Assembly (NCBI GenBank): GCA_013812995.1
Contig: JACCSL010001048.1
Coordinates: forward strand, 1-10,948
Reading direction: 5' to 3'
DNA from: Ardenticatenales bacterium
GTDB taxonomy: Bacteria > Chloroflexota > Anaerolineae > Ardenticatenales > Ardenticatenaceae
Length of the DNA: 10,948 nt
In this document: positions 1-6,332 of the stretch, in pieces
Layout of the letters: every line of letters begins with the position of its first letter
How positions within the stretch are numbered: position 1 is the stretch's first letter
Translations under genes and position numbers: made by a program
Notes under the pieces: model-generated
Seen by the model: only the letters and a program-made list of their open reading frames with translations
What the model was told of the DNA's origin: nothing
Database searches by the model: none

Positions 1-95
1 AAGTTGGACCGTGGGGTGAAGCTCATCGATGCAAACCACCTGGTAGCCGTGCGTCGCCGTTTCAGTGTCCTTGAAGTTGGACCGTGGGGTGAAGC
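1..95 (-). CRISPR. Leader-proximal end of a type I-B CRISPR array (partial)
   Basis: A 22-nt segment at 1-22 recurs identically at 74-95, a 73-nt period that fits a 37-nt repeat plus a 36-nt spacer. The complete repeat is 59-95, the spacer is 23-58, and the repeat at 1-22 is cut by the window edge. Read on the minus strand, the repeat begins GCTTCACCCC and ends ACTGAAAC, the 3' end usual for type I-B/III repeats. GTCC (82-79) and GGAC (70-67) can form a 4-bp stem with an 8-nt loop. Exactly 8 nt (66-59) follow the stem, which matches the handle Cas6 leaves. The repeat edge at 59 is inferred from the family ending, because the other copy is truncated. Nothing at 96-286 resembles a repeat, so 59-95 is the first repeat and the array continues beyond position 1. 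Confidence 0.9.
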
Positions 96-104
96 CGATT
101 TTGT

Positions 105-137
105 TTTGTGAGATTGAGGTGATGATTGTCTCACAAA
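105..137. repeat. Perfect 9-bp inverted repeat in the leader, next to the first repeat
   Basis: TTTGTGAGA (105-113) and TCTCACAAA (129-137) are exact reverse complements separated by 15 nt. The near arm starts 10 nt from the first CRISPR repeat. It could be a protein site (integration host factor-like, Cas1-Cas2 docking or the WYL regulator) or a hairpin in the leader RNA. The symmetry is seen directly; the function is inferred. Confidence 0.7.
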
Positions 138-147
138 TTCTCTTTTT

Positions 148-164
148 GAGCCATACAGCGGCTC
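148..164. repeat. Small 5-bp inverted repeat in the leader
   Basis: GAGCC (148-152) and GGCTC (160-164) flank a 7-nt spacer. An element this short may be chance. It is noted because it lies between the two stronger dyads of the leader. Confidence 0.3.
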
Positions 165-198
165 TGGTGAGGCGCGTTTTCCTCTTGTCTCTTCAATT

Positions 199-227
199 AT
201 TAAAGTGCTGGAGAGGAAAGAGCGCAA
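199..227 (-). promoter_or_regulatory. Candidate array promoter (weak)
   Basis: On the minus strand, TTGCGC (227-222) and TTTAAT (204-199) are separated by 17 nt. The -10 matches TATAAT at 5 of 6 positions, but the -35 matches TTGACA at only 3 of 6. A start near 190 would give about 95 nt of leader RNA before the first repeat. The -35 overlaps one arm of the 222-262 inverted repeat, as would suit an operator. The same AT-rich block can instead be read as a boxA-like element, so this call is tentative. Confidence 0.3.
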
Positions 228-262
228 ATGGTGTTTTGTATGGGAAAGGCCGTCATTTGCGC
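222..262. repeat. Perfect 9-bp inverted repeat in the leader, possible operator
   Basis: GCGCAAATG (222-230) and CATTTGCGC (254-262) are exact reverse complements separated by 23 nt. The left arm overlaps the candidate -35 of the array promoter. The 9-mer CGCAAATGG at the left arm (223-231) recurs on the minus strand at 10017-10009, upstream of the WYL gene. That could mean one regulator acts at both places, but a shared 9-mer alone is weak support. Confidence 0.65.
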
Positions 263-286
263 CATGCCTCAAGCAAAAAAAGAGGG

Positions 287-865
287 CTAAACGTCGTTGC
301 AGAAGCGGCGAAATTCGCAGTCACGACACTTGGCCTGTACTTTTGGTGGCTCAGGCATCCATTCTTCCTGTGCAATCCTCGACATTTGCGCCAGGGCCGC
401 TTCTACCTGCCGTTTTAGGCGGGTGGTAAGGTCGAGGGGTTCGGCGCGCCGCAATGGAATCAGGTAGACAAAGCCCCGCTCGACCTTGATCTGCCATTGT
501 TCTTCCAGGAGCATGGCATAGGCGGCCAGTTGGAGTTTCCAGTGGTCGCCGAGACGAGAGGCGAGTTTGAATTCCACCACCCATGCCTGGCCCACCAGCC
601 CATCCGGTTCTGCAAGCACAAGGTCTACCTGGCCTCGCAGCCCCAACCGCTCGCTTTCCACCCAGACATCGAAGTGACGCTCAGCGGTTTTGAGGTTGTA
701 AGGCCGCAAGGAGCGGCGTGCCTCGCGGGTGCTCTCGTCCTCGTGGGCGCGAATGCCCGCTTCCATTTTGTGGGTCACGGGCCGAATGGCTGGTAGGCAA
801 TGATGGTAATACAAAATCCTGGCGCAGTAAAGGTACTGTTTGAGATCGGTGGCGGTGAACATCAT
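287..865 (-). CDS. cas4: CRISPR-associated exonuclease Cas4
   Basis: This 192-residue protein is a RecB-family, iron-sulfur Cas4 that trims prespacers and helps select those with a correct PAM and orientation before Cas1-Cas2 integration. The nuclease residues are visible: His41, Asp81 in GQVDLVL, Glu98 and Lys100 in VVEFK, and the QLAAY motif (Gln112, Tyr116). The four cluster cysteines are Cys14 and Cys180, Cys183 and Cys189 (CRDC then RFC). The length is normal for the family. The start ATG overlaps the cas2 stop as ATGA (865-862), implying translational coupling; a second ATG follows immediately. It is the last gene of the operon and faces the leader. In most type I-B loci cas4 precedes cas1, so the position after cas2 is less common. 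Confidence 0.95.
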   Translation of the reverse strand: MMFTATDLKQYLYCARILYYHHCLPAIRPVTHKMEAGIRAHEDESTREARRSLRPYNLKTAERHFDVWVESERLGLRGQVDLVLAEPDGLVGQAWVVEFKLASRLGDHWKLQLAAYAMLLEEQWQIKVERGFVYLIPLRRAEPLDLTTRLKRQVEAALAQMSRIAQEEWMPEPPKVQAKCRDCEFRRFCNDV

Positions 866-1116
866 GTTTTTTCCTCTACCTCAATGCAGAGGCGCTGTTC
901 CCAGTCTTTATGGCAGATGGGAATGAGATACACGTTTCCCTCGTGCTTTCCCAGCCGCTCCCGGATTCGTAGTATGAGCATTTCTTGATGGTTTCGGCTT
1001 AGCTCTCCGAGGAAGGCGCTGTACTGGACGCGGTCCAGCCCATAGTCCAGGCAGACATCCGCCACTTTTTGCCGCGCGCCATCGTGGGATATGTCGTAGA
1101 TGAGGAGGGTTTGCAT
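862..1116 (-). CDS. cas2: CRISPR-associated protein Cas2
   Basis: This 84-residue protein is the Cas2 dimer subunit that bridges two Cas1 dimers in the spacer integration complex. The first strand of its ferredoxin-like fold, LLIYDIS, carries the conserved Asp8. It is followed by the family's DGARQKVAD helix start and the RVQYSAFLGELSR segment, and the length is typical. The start is secured by a perfect AGGAGG on the minus strand, 5 nt before the ATG. That ribosome site shares two bases with the cas1 TAG stop (1126-1128). Its own stop overlaps the cas4 start. It should act with the neighbouring Cas1 and Cas4. Confidence 0.95.
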   Translation of the reverse strand: MQTLLIYDISHDGARQKVADVCLDYGLDRVQYSAFLGELSRNHQEMLILRIRERLGKHEGNVYLIPICHKDWEQRLCIEVEEKT

Positions 1117-1121
1117 GAGCG

Positions 1122-1127
1122 CCTCCT
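1122..1127 (-). promoter_or_regulatory. cas2 ribosome binding site overlapping the cas1 stop
   Basis: AGGAGG is read on the minus strand from 1127 to 1122, 5 nt before the cas2 ATG at 1116. The cas1 stop TAG (1128-1126) overlaps its first two bases. Ribosomes ending cas1 would therefore sit on the cas2 ribosome site, favouring coupled, balanced synthesis of Cas1 and Cas2. Confidence 0.85.
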
Positions 1128-2154
1128 ACCACCGCGCCGCGTAGGGATCAAAGGTGCCACGCTCCCCGCGCACGAAGGTTGCCAACGAGCGAGCCTGCTG
1201 CTGGATGAGGTGGCGCAGCGGCAGGTGCTTGTCATCGTGACGGACGGGTCGATCCAGCCGCTCCAGGACGCGCTCGGCCAGCTCCTTGCGCGTACCCTCG
1301 CTCAACCAGCCTTTTTCGTCCTGCTCGATGGCTCCGCCCTTGCCAAGAAAATTGAGAATCGCCCGGTCCGCCACAGGCTGGCGAAACGGTTCGACCATAT
1401 CGAGCACCAGGCTGTATTTTCCAGGCCGATCCGCGTGAACGAATCCCGCATACGGGTCTAACCCCGCCAGGAGAATGGCTCGCTCGATCTCGTTGTAGAG
1501 GATGCCATAGGCGTAGTTGATGACACTGTTCGCGGCATCCCGGCTGCCGCGCCCCTCGCGGCCCGGCCAGGGAATTCCCTCGGGCAGCAGGGTGGCGAAG
1601 CCGCGCCAGTAGTGCTGCGCCGCGTGTGCCTCCAGCAGCATCAGCGGCTCGCGCAACTCGTCGATGTGCGTTGCTCCCTCCCCGACCCGCGCCACGCGCG
1701 ACTCGTGGACCAAAATCTCCGTCATGGCCTCGCGGAGACGCACGAAGCTTTCCGGCGCGCTTTCCTTGCGATACTTCGCCATGTAGCGTAGCAGCCCGGC
1801 CTGGTTCTGGAGCTTGGCCGAGGTCAGCGCCCGCGCGATGGTCAGCGCGCGCTGATCGTGGTAGGCCGCCAGCTGCTCGCGCCGCGTGCGAATCGTCCCG
1901 ATGAGCCCGGAGGAATAGAGCGCCCCATACGCCCGCCCCAGCTCGTCCACAAAATGGATAGGAATCCCCCCGGAGCAGCACGCCGCAATCGCATCCGAGG
2001 AGAGAGTCACCCCCGATCCGGTGACCAGCACGCTTTCCAGATGCATCAACGGTGCCTGTGCCACGGTCTCCTTCCCGCGCAACACCTTGAGCCGACCCTG
2101 GTGTTTGCTGATGAAACACTGTCTTTCAACGATCAGATGCCGAACAATCGCCAT
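1126..2154 (-). CDS. cas1: CRISPR-associated integrase/endonuclease Cas1
   Basis: This 342-residue protein is the metal-dependent integrase that joins new spacers to the leader-side repeat. Numbered from the ATG at 2154, the catalytic residues are Glu175 in LLEAHAAQHYW, His240 in GFVHAD, and Asp252 and Glu255 in LVLDMVEPFR. The N-terminal beta-rich domain and the C-terminal all-helical domain are both complete. The frame is open up to a TTG at 2175, but that would overlap cas6 and has no ribosome site. The ATG at 2154 has AGGAGG 5 nt upstream, so I chose it. It starts 17 nt after cas6 and its stop lies inside the cas2 ribosome site. The gene is noticeably GC-rich compared with cas3 and cas8b. 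Confidence 0.96.
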   Translation of the reverse strand: MAIVRHLIVERQCFISKHQGRLKVLRGKETVAQAPLMHLESVLVTGSGVTLSSDAIAACCSGGIPIHFVDELGRAYGALYSSGLIGTIRTRREQLAAYHDQRALTIARALTSAKLQNQAGLLRYMAKYRKESAPESFVRLREAMTEILVHESRVARVGEGATHIDELREPLMLLEAHAAQHYWRGFATLLPEGIPWPGREGRGSRDAANSVINYAYGILYNEIERAILLAGLDPYAGFVHADRPGKYSLVLDMVEPFRQPVADRAILNFLGKGGAIEQDEKGWLSEGTRKELAERVLERLDRPVRHDDKHLPLRHLIQQQARSLATFVRGERGTFDPYAARW

Positions 2155-2159
2155 GCGAG

Positions 2160-2165
2160 CCTCCT
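2160..2165 (-). promoter_or_regulatory. cas1 ribosome binding site that decides the start
   Basis: AGGAGG is read on the minus strand from 2165 to 2160, 5 nt before the ATG at 2154. The spacing and sequence equal those of cas2 and cas5. This favours the ATG over the in-frame TTG at 2175 and shortens Cas1 by seven residues. Confidence 0.85.
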
Positions 2166-2171
2166 TCTGTT

Positions 2172-3161
2172 TCAACTCAAAATGTCATACCAGCCATCTC
2201 CCTTGACCGCGTCTTTACCCACATGGATGAGCGATCCCCACAAAAGCCATGCGCGGAACATGTCCAGTTTGCCCACCAGGGTGACTTCCCCAACCAACCC
2301 ACTCAGTGGCGTCTCACCCCTCTGTCGGGTGGAGTACGAGCGCAATTCCACCCACTTTGTTTTGTCTATCACCGCAATGTCATCCGCCGCTGCCAGCAGC
2401 GCGTGCCGCTCCTGCTCCTCCGTAAGCAGTCCCTCCACGCCGAAATGCGAAGAAAGTTGCATCACTCGCTCCATTAGGCGCTGAAAAAACGGACGGAAAC
2501 GGAAGGAGCGAACCAGCTTTTTCTCGTCGATCAGGCGAAGCGGCGTCTGGAGGCGCAGCGTGAGGCGATCCACTGGCAGCGTTGCCGCGTGCGCCAGAAC
2601 TTCCTCGTGCGTCACCGCCAGCCCCGGCACCTGCACCAGACGCTCTCCCTCGCGCCAGAGCACCTTTGTCTCGCCCCGCAGCGGGTGTGCCGCCTCTACC
2701 CCAATCAGGCGAAACGAGCCGGGGCGAAAATCGTTGAGGCGGTCGCGCTTGCCGAGCCCTTCAACCCTCATCCCCTGCTGCACCGCCATAATTACGTAAG
2801 GCAGCAGCGCCACCGCATCGCCCACGATGGTCAACCCAAAGGAAAATTTATCCCCTGGCAGGTAATCCATCGCCTCATCGATGGGTGGCCTCACCGTCAC
2901 TGGCCGGGGAATCTCATGGCCGCGCGCCCCGCTGGGATCATGCGTCGCCAGCAGCCGCGCCACCGGGCACACTTGGAGCAGCGGGCAGTCGCGGCAGTCC
3001 GCCGCGCTCTGGTTGGCGCAGAAGCCGCGCCATGCTAGGTTCCCGGCGCGGCCCCGCAGCGCGTGGAAGAAGGCCCCGCGAATCGCAGAGCCTTTATGTT
3101 CATTCAGAACGATCGGATGCTCGACGACCGTATCGAAGAGCAGGTGCGTCGTGGTGAGCAT
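2172..3161 (-). CDS. cas6: CRISPR RNA processing endoribonuclease Cas6
   Basis: This 329-residue RAMP-fold protein should cut the array transcript within each repeat to make crRNAs. The C-terminal signature is clear: GLVGEV (288-293), then LLWGSLIHVGK and KGDGWYDIL (307-328), the glycine-rich part of the Cas6_C domain. Near the N terminus a segment GSAIRGAFFHAL (24-35) contains His33, a possible catalytic histidine. It is followed by four cysteines, Cys48, Cys56, Cys59 and Cys65, that could bind zinc, a feature of longer Cas6 proteins. The start ATG lies 9 nt after the cas3 stop, with GAGAGG overlapping that stop. Its place between cas3 and cas1 is unusual for type I-B, where cas6 usually leads the operon. 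The catalytic residue is inferred, not proven. Confidence 0.92.
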   Translation of the reverse strand: MLTTTHLLFDTVVEHPIVLNEHKGSAIRGAFFHALRGRAGNLAWRGFCANQSAADCRDCPLLQVCPVARLLATHDPSGARGHEIPRPVTVRPPIDEAMDYLPGDKFSFGLTIVGDAVALLPYVIMAVQQGMRVEGLGKRDRLNDFRPGSFRLIGVEAAHPLRGETKVLWREGERLVQVPGLAVTHEEVLAHAATLPVDRLTLRLQTPLRLIDEKKLVRSFRFRPFFQRLMERVMQLSSHFGVEGLLTEEQERHALLAAADDIAVIDKTKWVELRSYSTRQRGETPLSGLVGEVTLVGKLDMFRAWLLWGSLIHVGKDAVKGDGWYDILS

Positions 3162-3170
3162 GGGTGCCTC

Positions 3171-5558
3171 TCAATCCTCTTCTGAGAACAGCGGGCGACT
3201 GAAATCCAGCCCCACTTCGCTGTCATAGTAGGCTTCTACGATAGCTGGCAGCTTTGCCTCTGGCGCGGCTGGTAAAATCTGGCCCTTGTTAGCAAGAGCA
3301 CAGTAGCGTCCCCAACGGATCGAAACCAGAAGCTCGCCCGCCAGGATAGGATCCTCTTTCCACAATGTTTCATACTCCTGCAACAGGCTCGCAGGCAAGA
3401 CCTCGATGCTATCAAACGCTCGATAAAACATCTGTTCCAGCTCTCGCGATGCCTCAAAGGGACGAAGGGTACGGATACAACTTGCCTCGAACTCAGCTGC
3501 CACACGCTCAAAGGCAGCTACCCATCGTTGCGCAATTTCACCCTCGTAAATTTCATCGAGCCACTTTCCTACCGCGCTCTCGTCAATGGTTTTCCCATTT
3601 TCCCGACTGAGAATCATTAGCGTGCGGGAGATAAGGTCAGGATCATAAATCTTCTGACCGTCGTTTGGCTCCTGGTAGACATGGACGGAAGCCAGACCCC
3701 TCTGTAGCCGTTGTCTGTTGACTCTCCCAAATCGCTGAATCAGTGCCTCCAGCGGTGCGGGGTCTGTGTAGATGGTATCAAGATCAATATCGAGACTGAC
3801 TTCAACCACCTGCGTAGCTACCAGAACAATCGGTTTGCGCTCCTGACTCTTTGATCCCGCCGCATTTCGCACCAATTTTTCTTTGGCCGAGCGGTCTCGC
3901 ATATTGAATCGTCCATGTAGTAGTTCGATCTGTATATTGCTTTCCGCAAGTCGAATGCGAAGTTCGTCATAGACACTCTGGGCACGATCAACAAGGTTGC
4001 AGACGACAAGCACCGATTTGCCAGCCTGTGCATCCATTACGATGCGCTCTACTCCTTCCTCAGAAAGCAGTTCGCCCCCCAGCAAAAACAGGCGATGACG
4101 GGTGAATTCCTGAAAAAGTTCAGAGGTTGCAGTGATTTCGGGTAGATTGCCCAATGCCTGATTGAGCCAGTTCCTGATCAGGGTTGGAAATGTCGCGGAC
4201 ATGATGAGGAAACGAGCATCAAAGTGGCGGGCAAGATATTCGATGGATTTCAGAATCAGTGCCAGCCGTTCGACTTCATAGGCGTGAATCTCGTCAAAAA
4301 TGAAGGCAGCTCCATGATAATCACTGAGAAGTGCCTCATATCCCTTTAAACGATAGAAACCTTTCAACATCTGGTACGGGCTAAAGATGCGCACTGGCGG
4401 ATAGTTCAGTCGGGCAAGATTTCGACTCCACCGGGCCTGCTGAGCGGCACTCCGGGGGTCGTACTCTCGCTCCAGAAGTAGTCGATAAAGTGCCAGAAGC
4501 CCGCGACCATGCTGTAGACCTACCATTCCCTCTCTAAAGCTCTCTTCCAGCCGCAGCTTCATGGCATTCATGCTGGCTTGGTAGGGCAGTGTGTAGAACA
4601 GTCTGGGTAAACCGCCCTTGCTGATAGCCTGGGAGGCAGCCCAAAGCAAAGCAGCCTCTGTTTTGCCGCTGCCAGTCGGTGCAATGAGCAACGCGGAGCC
4701 ATTGATAGTTTCAGCTTCAACCTGGTGGGCAAACAATTTTTCTCGGAGGAGACCTCGGCTGCTCAACATCTCATCGGCGCTAAATGCGAGTCGTGGGAGT
4801 GCCCCCGCATGAGCAGATGCGCTATGATCGGAGTTAATGATATGGCCGCGCAGGGTGAGGGTGGCAATAGTTAGGGCTTGGTCATTGTCGTCCTCAATCT
4901 CTTGGACGAATCGGCGATAGACTTTCAGCCAATGGTAAATGCGCTCTGCCCCTCTTTTCTGCACCAACAGAAGGGCCTGTTCCTTCTCCATAGGGGTCAA
5001 GGGTTCAACACCGAGAGAATCCAGGCCCAGATCCTTGATCCACCCTGCTGAACACTCTGCCAGCCAGCGCCAGAGACCTCTGATCGTTTCCTCACTCAAC
5101 TCGGCTACTCTTGGGCGCAGTTGATCATCGTCGGGATCATCTGGGACGGGATACAGTTCCTGAATGATAGAGGCATCCTTGTGATGCGAGGCAATAGCTG
5201 CTACGACCCAGGCTTGTTCCTCCACCGAGAAGGCAGCGGCTATCCAATCCATGAAGGCGAGGGAAAGGACCTCGTGTCGGTGCGGCCACTTTGGCCCTTG
5301 GCGAAGAACTTCTTGAAATCCACTGGCTGCCTTACCGAAATCGTGTAGGAATCCAGCCCAGAAAAGAAGATGCCAGAGCCGAGGAACCCCAAGAAGCTGA
5401 GGCAGATTTGGGCGAAGCCGGATAAAGTCTGCCAATCGTGACAACACCTCCCAGGTATGTTGTGCAAGAGTTTCCGGTTTTCCCCCCGCGCCCTTATCCG
5501 CACTTTTAGCCCATACTCCGGCCTTATCCAACCAGCTCGGCCATGAGGAAGGATTCAT
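3171..5558 (-). CDS. cas3: CRISPR-associated nuclease-helicase Cas3
   Basis: This 795-residue single-chain Cas3 is recruited by target-bound Cascade and unwinds and degrades the foreign DNA. The N-terminal HD nuclease domain shows His34, the His72-Asp73 pair in GFLHDFGKA, His95 and His125-His126. The superfamily 2 helicase follows with Walker A APTGSGKT (293-300), the DEIH box (422-425), SAT (454-456), VVEVSLDID (584-592) and the motif VI sequence QRFGRVNR (608-615). A C-terminal accessory domain completes a normal length. No catalytic motif is missing. The start ATG overlaps the cas5 stop as ATGA (5558-5555), with GGAGG upstream. Sampled lines of this gene are poorer in GC than cas6 and cas1 immediately downstream. 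Confidence 0.97.
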   Translation of the reverse strand: MNPSSWPSWLDKAGVWAKSADKGAGGKPETLAQHTWEVLSRLADFIRLRPNLPQLLGVPRLWHLLFWAGFLHDFGKAASGFQEVLRQGPKWPHRHEVLSLAFMDWIAAAFSVEEQAWVVAAIASHHKDASIIQELYPVPDDPDDDQLRPRVAELSEETIRGLWRWLAECSAGWIKDLGLDSLGVEPLTPMEKEQALLLVQKRGAERIYHWLKVYRRFVQEIEDDNDQALTIATLTLRGHIINSDHSASAHAGALPRLAFSADEMLSSRGLLREKLFAHQVEAETINGSALLIAPTGSGKTEAALLWAASQAISKGGLPRLFYTLPYQASMNAMKLRLEESFREGMVGLQHGRGLLALYRLLLEREYDPRSAAQQARWSRNLARLNYPPVRIFSPYQMLKGFYRLKGYEALLSDYHGAAFIFDEIHAYEVERLALILKSIEYLARHFDARFLIMSATFPTLIRNWLNQALGNLPEITATSELFQEFTRHRLFLLGGELLSEEGVERIVMDAQAGKSVLVVCNLVDRAQSVYDELRIRLAESNIQIELLHGRFNMRDRSAKEKLVRNAAGSKSQERKPIVLVATQVVEVSLDIDLDTIYTDPAPLEALIQRFGRVNRQRLQRGLASVHVYQEPNDGQKIYDPDLISRTLMILSRENGKTIDESAVGKWLDEIYEGEIAQRWVAAFERVAAEFEASCIRTLRPFEASRELEQMFYRAFDSIEVLPASLLQEYETLWKEDPILAGELLVSIRWGRYCALANKGQILPAAPEAKLPAIVEAYYDSEVGLDFSRPLFSEED

Positions 5559-6292
5559 GGACCATCCTCCACGAAGCTGAGGAAAACCAGCCCCCGATAA
5601 GCCTCTTTATCAAGGGGAGTTGTTGGGTCAACCCAGTAAGGTCCATACGCGACCTGACTGAATTGCAGACTCTCCTCTGCTTCCCTGGGCAGATGAATTC
5701 TCTCGTTGATCATCACATACTGGTCGAAGGTAGGGGTTCGGCTCCTGGCATAATCCAGGAAGCGCGGCATGAGCACCGTGATCCCGCGCATTGTCTGCAA
5801 TGCCATCTCGTGGGGAGCCAGGGTATGTTCAAAATAAGCATTCTCTGCCTGAGCCAGTTCAATCACACTGACCTGAGTGTAGGTGAACAAATCTTGGGAG
5901 CGGCCCAGGACCACGGGATAACGCGGGCTGCGGAAAGCCCCCTCCCACTCGGGCCGATTGATGTAGAGCGTTAGCCTTGGTTGGAAGAGCAGATCGCGCT
6001 TAAATGGATTTACTCTCCCTTCTTGAACTTTGGGCCAGCTTGTGCCCGGCAGCTTACCAACCGCCGGGCTAAGCACAATGATATGCTCTGTATCTGTCAC
6101 CTGACCCTGGTAGGTAAAGTGATAGGCAAATTGAACTCCGTCTGGATCGAACCACTCGCCCAGGGCGCTGCAAATATGACCATAGATCGTCGCGGGTGGT
6201 GGCATCTGGAAAGTGGGATGAATCTGCTGCATGAAGTGAGGGTAGCGGAAGGAGGTAGTTACGCCCTCCGCTACAATTTTAAGAACCTGCAT
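5555..6292 (-). CDS. cas5: Cascade subunit Cas5 (type I-B)
   Basis: This 245-residue RAMP protein caps the 5' handle of the crRNA at the foot of Cascade. Family segments are PPPATIYGHICSALGEW (31-47), NPFKRDLLFQPRLTLYI (95-111) and YPVVLGRSQDL (125-135), the last typical of type I-B Cas5. A perfect AGGAGG stands 5 nt before the ATG. The gene starts 40 nt after cas7, and its stop overlaps the cas3 start. It should contact Cas8b and the first Cas7 subunit. In systems with Cas6, Cas5 is structural and not the processing nuclease, and that is the likely role here. Confidence 0.92.
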   Translation of the reverse strand: MQVLKIVAEGVTTSFRYPHFMQQIHPTFQMPPPATIYGHICSALGEWFDPDGVQFAYHFTYQGQVTDTEHIIVLSPAVGKLPGTSWPKVQEGRVNPFKRDLLFQPRLTLYINRPEWEGAFRSPRYPVVLGRSQDLFTYTQVSVIELAQAENAYFEHTLAPHEMALQTMRGITVLMPRFLDYARSRTPTFDQYVMINERIHLPREAEESLQFSQVAYGPYWVDPTTPLDKEAYRGLVFLSFVEDGP

Positions 6293-6332
6293 ATTGGCCT
6301 CCTGATGATTGTGGGGAATCCGACATTACCGC

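Larger units (their letters stand above)
96..286 (-). promoter_or_regulatory. CRISPR leader
   Basis: This 191-nt non-coding stretch lies between the cas4 stop codon and the first repeat. It is AT-richer than cas4 and contains no convincing gene. It sits upstream of the array in the direction set by the repeat's GAAAC end, so it should hold the array promoter and the sequence that directs Cas1-Cas2 to integrate at the first repeat. It contains perfect 9-bp inverted repeats at 105-137 and 222-262, a smaller GAGCC/GGCTC dyad at 148-164, and an AT-rich TTTAATAATT block near 204-195. A run of seven T (minus strand, 281-275) just after cas4 has no GC-rich hairpin before it, so readthrough from the cas operon into the array is possible. 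Confidence 0.8.

Noticed and set aside
270..320. Terminator after cas4 from the seven-T run
   Set aside because: The T-run at 281-275 is not preceded by a stable GC-rich hairpin. The palindrome at 308-318 is too far away and inside cas4.
65..429. Plus-strand open frames across the array, leader and cas4 end
   Set aside because: They run through the CRISPR repeat and antisense to cas4, have no ribosome site and resemble no protein family.
1232..2119. Long minus-strand open frame inside cas1
   Set aside because: It is a shadow frame of a GC-rich gene. The cas1 frame holds all catalytic motifs, while this one is rich in Gly, Arg and Ala without any domain.
2155..2175. Longer Cas1 starting at TTG 2175
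   Set aside because: It would overlap cas6 and has no ribosome site. The ATG at 2154 has AGGAGG at 5 nt.
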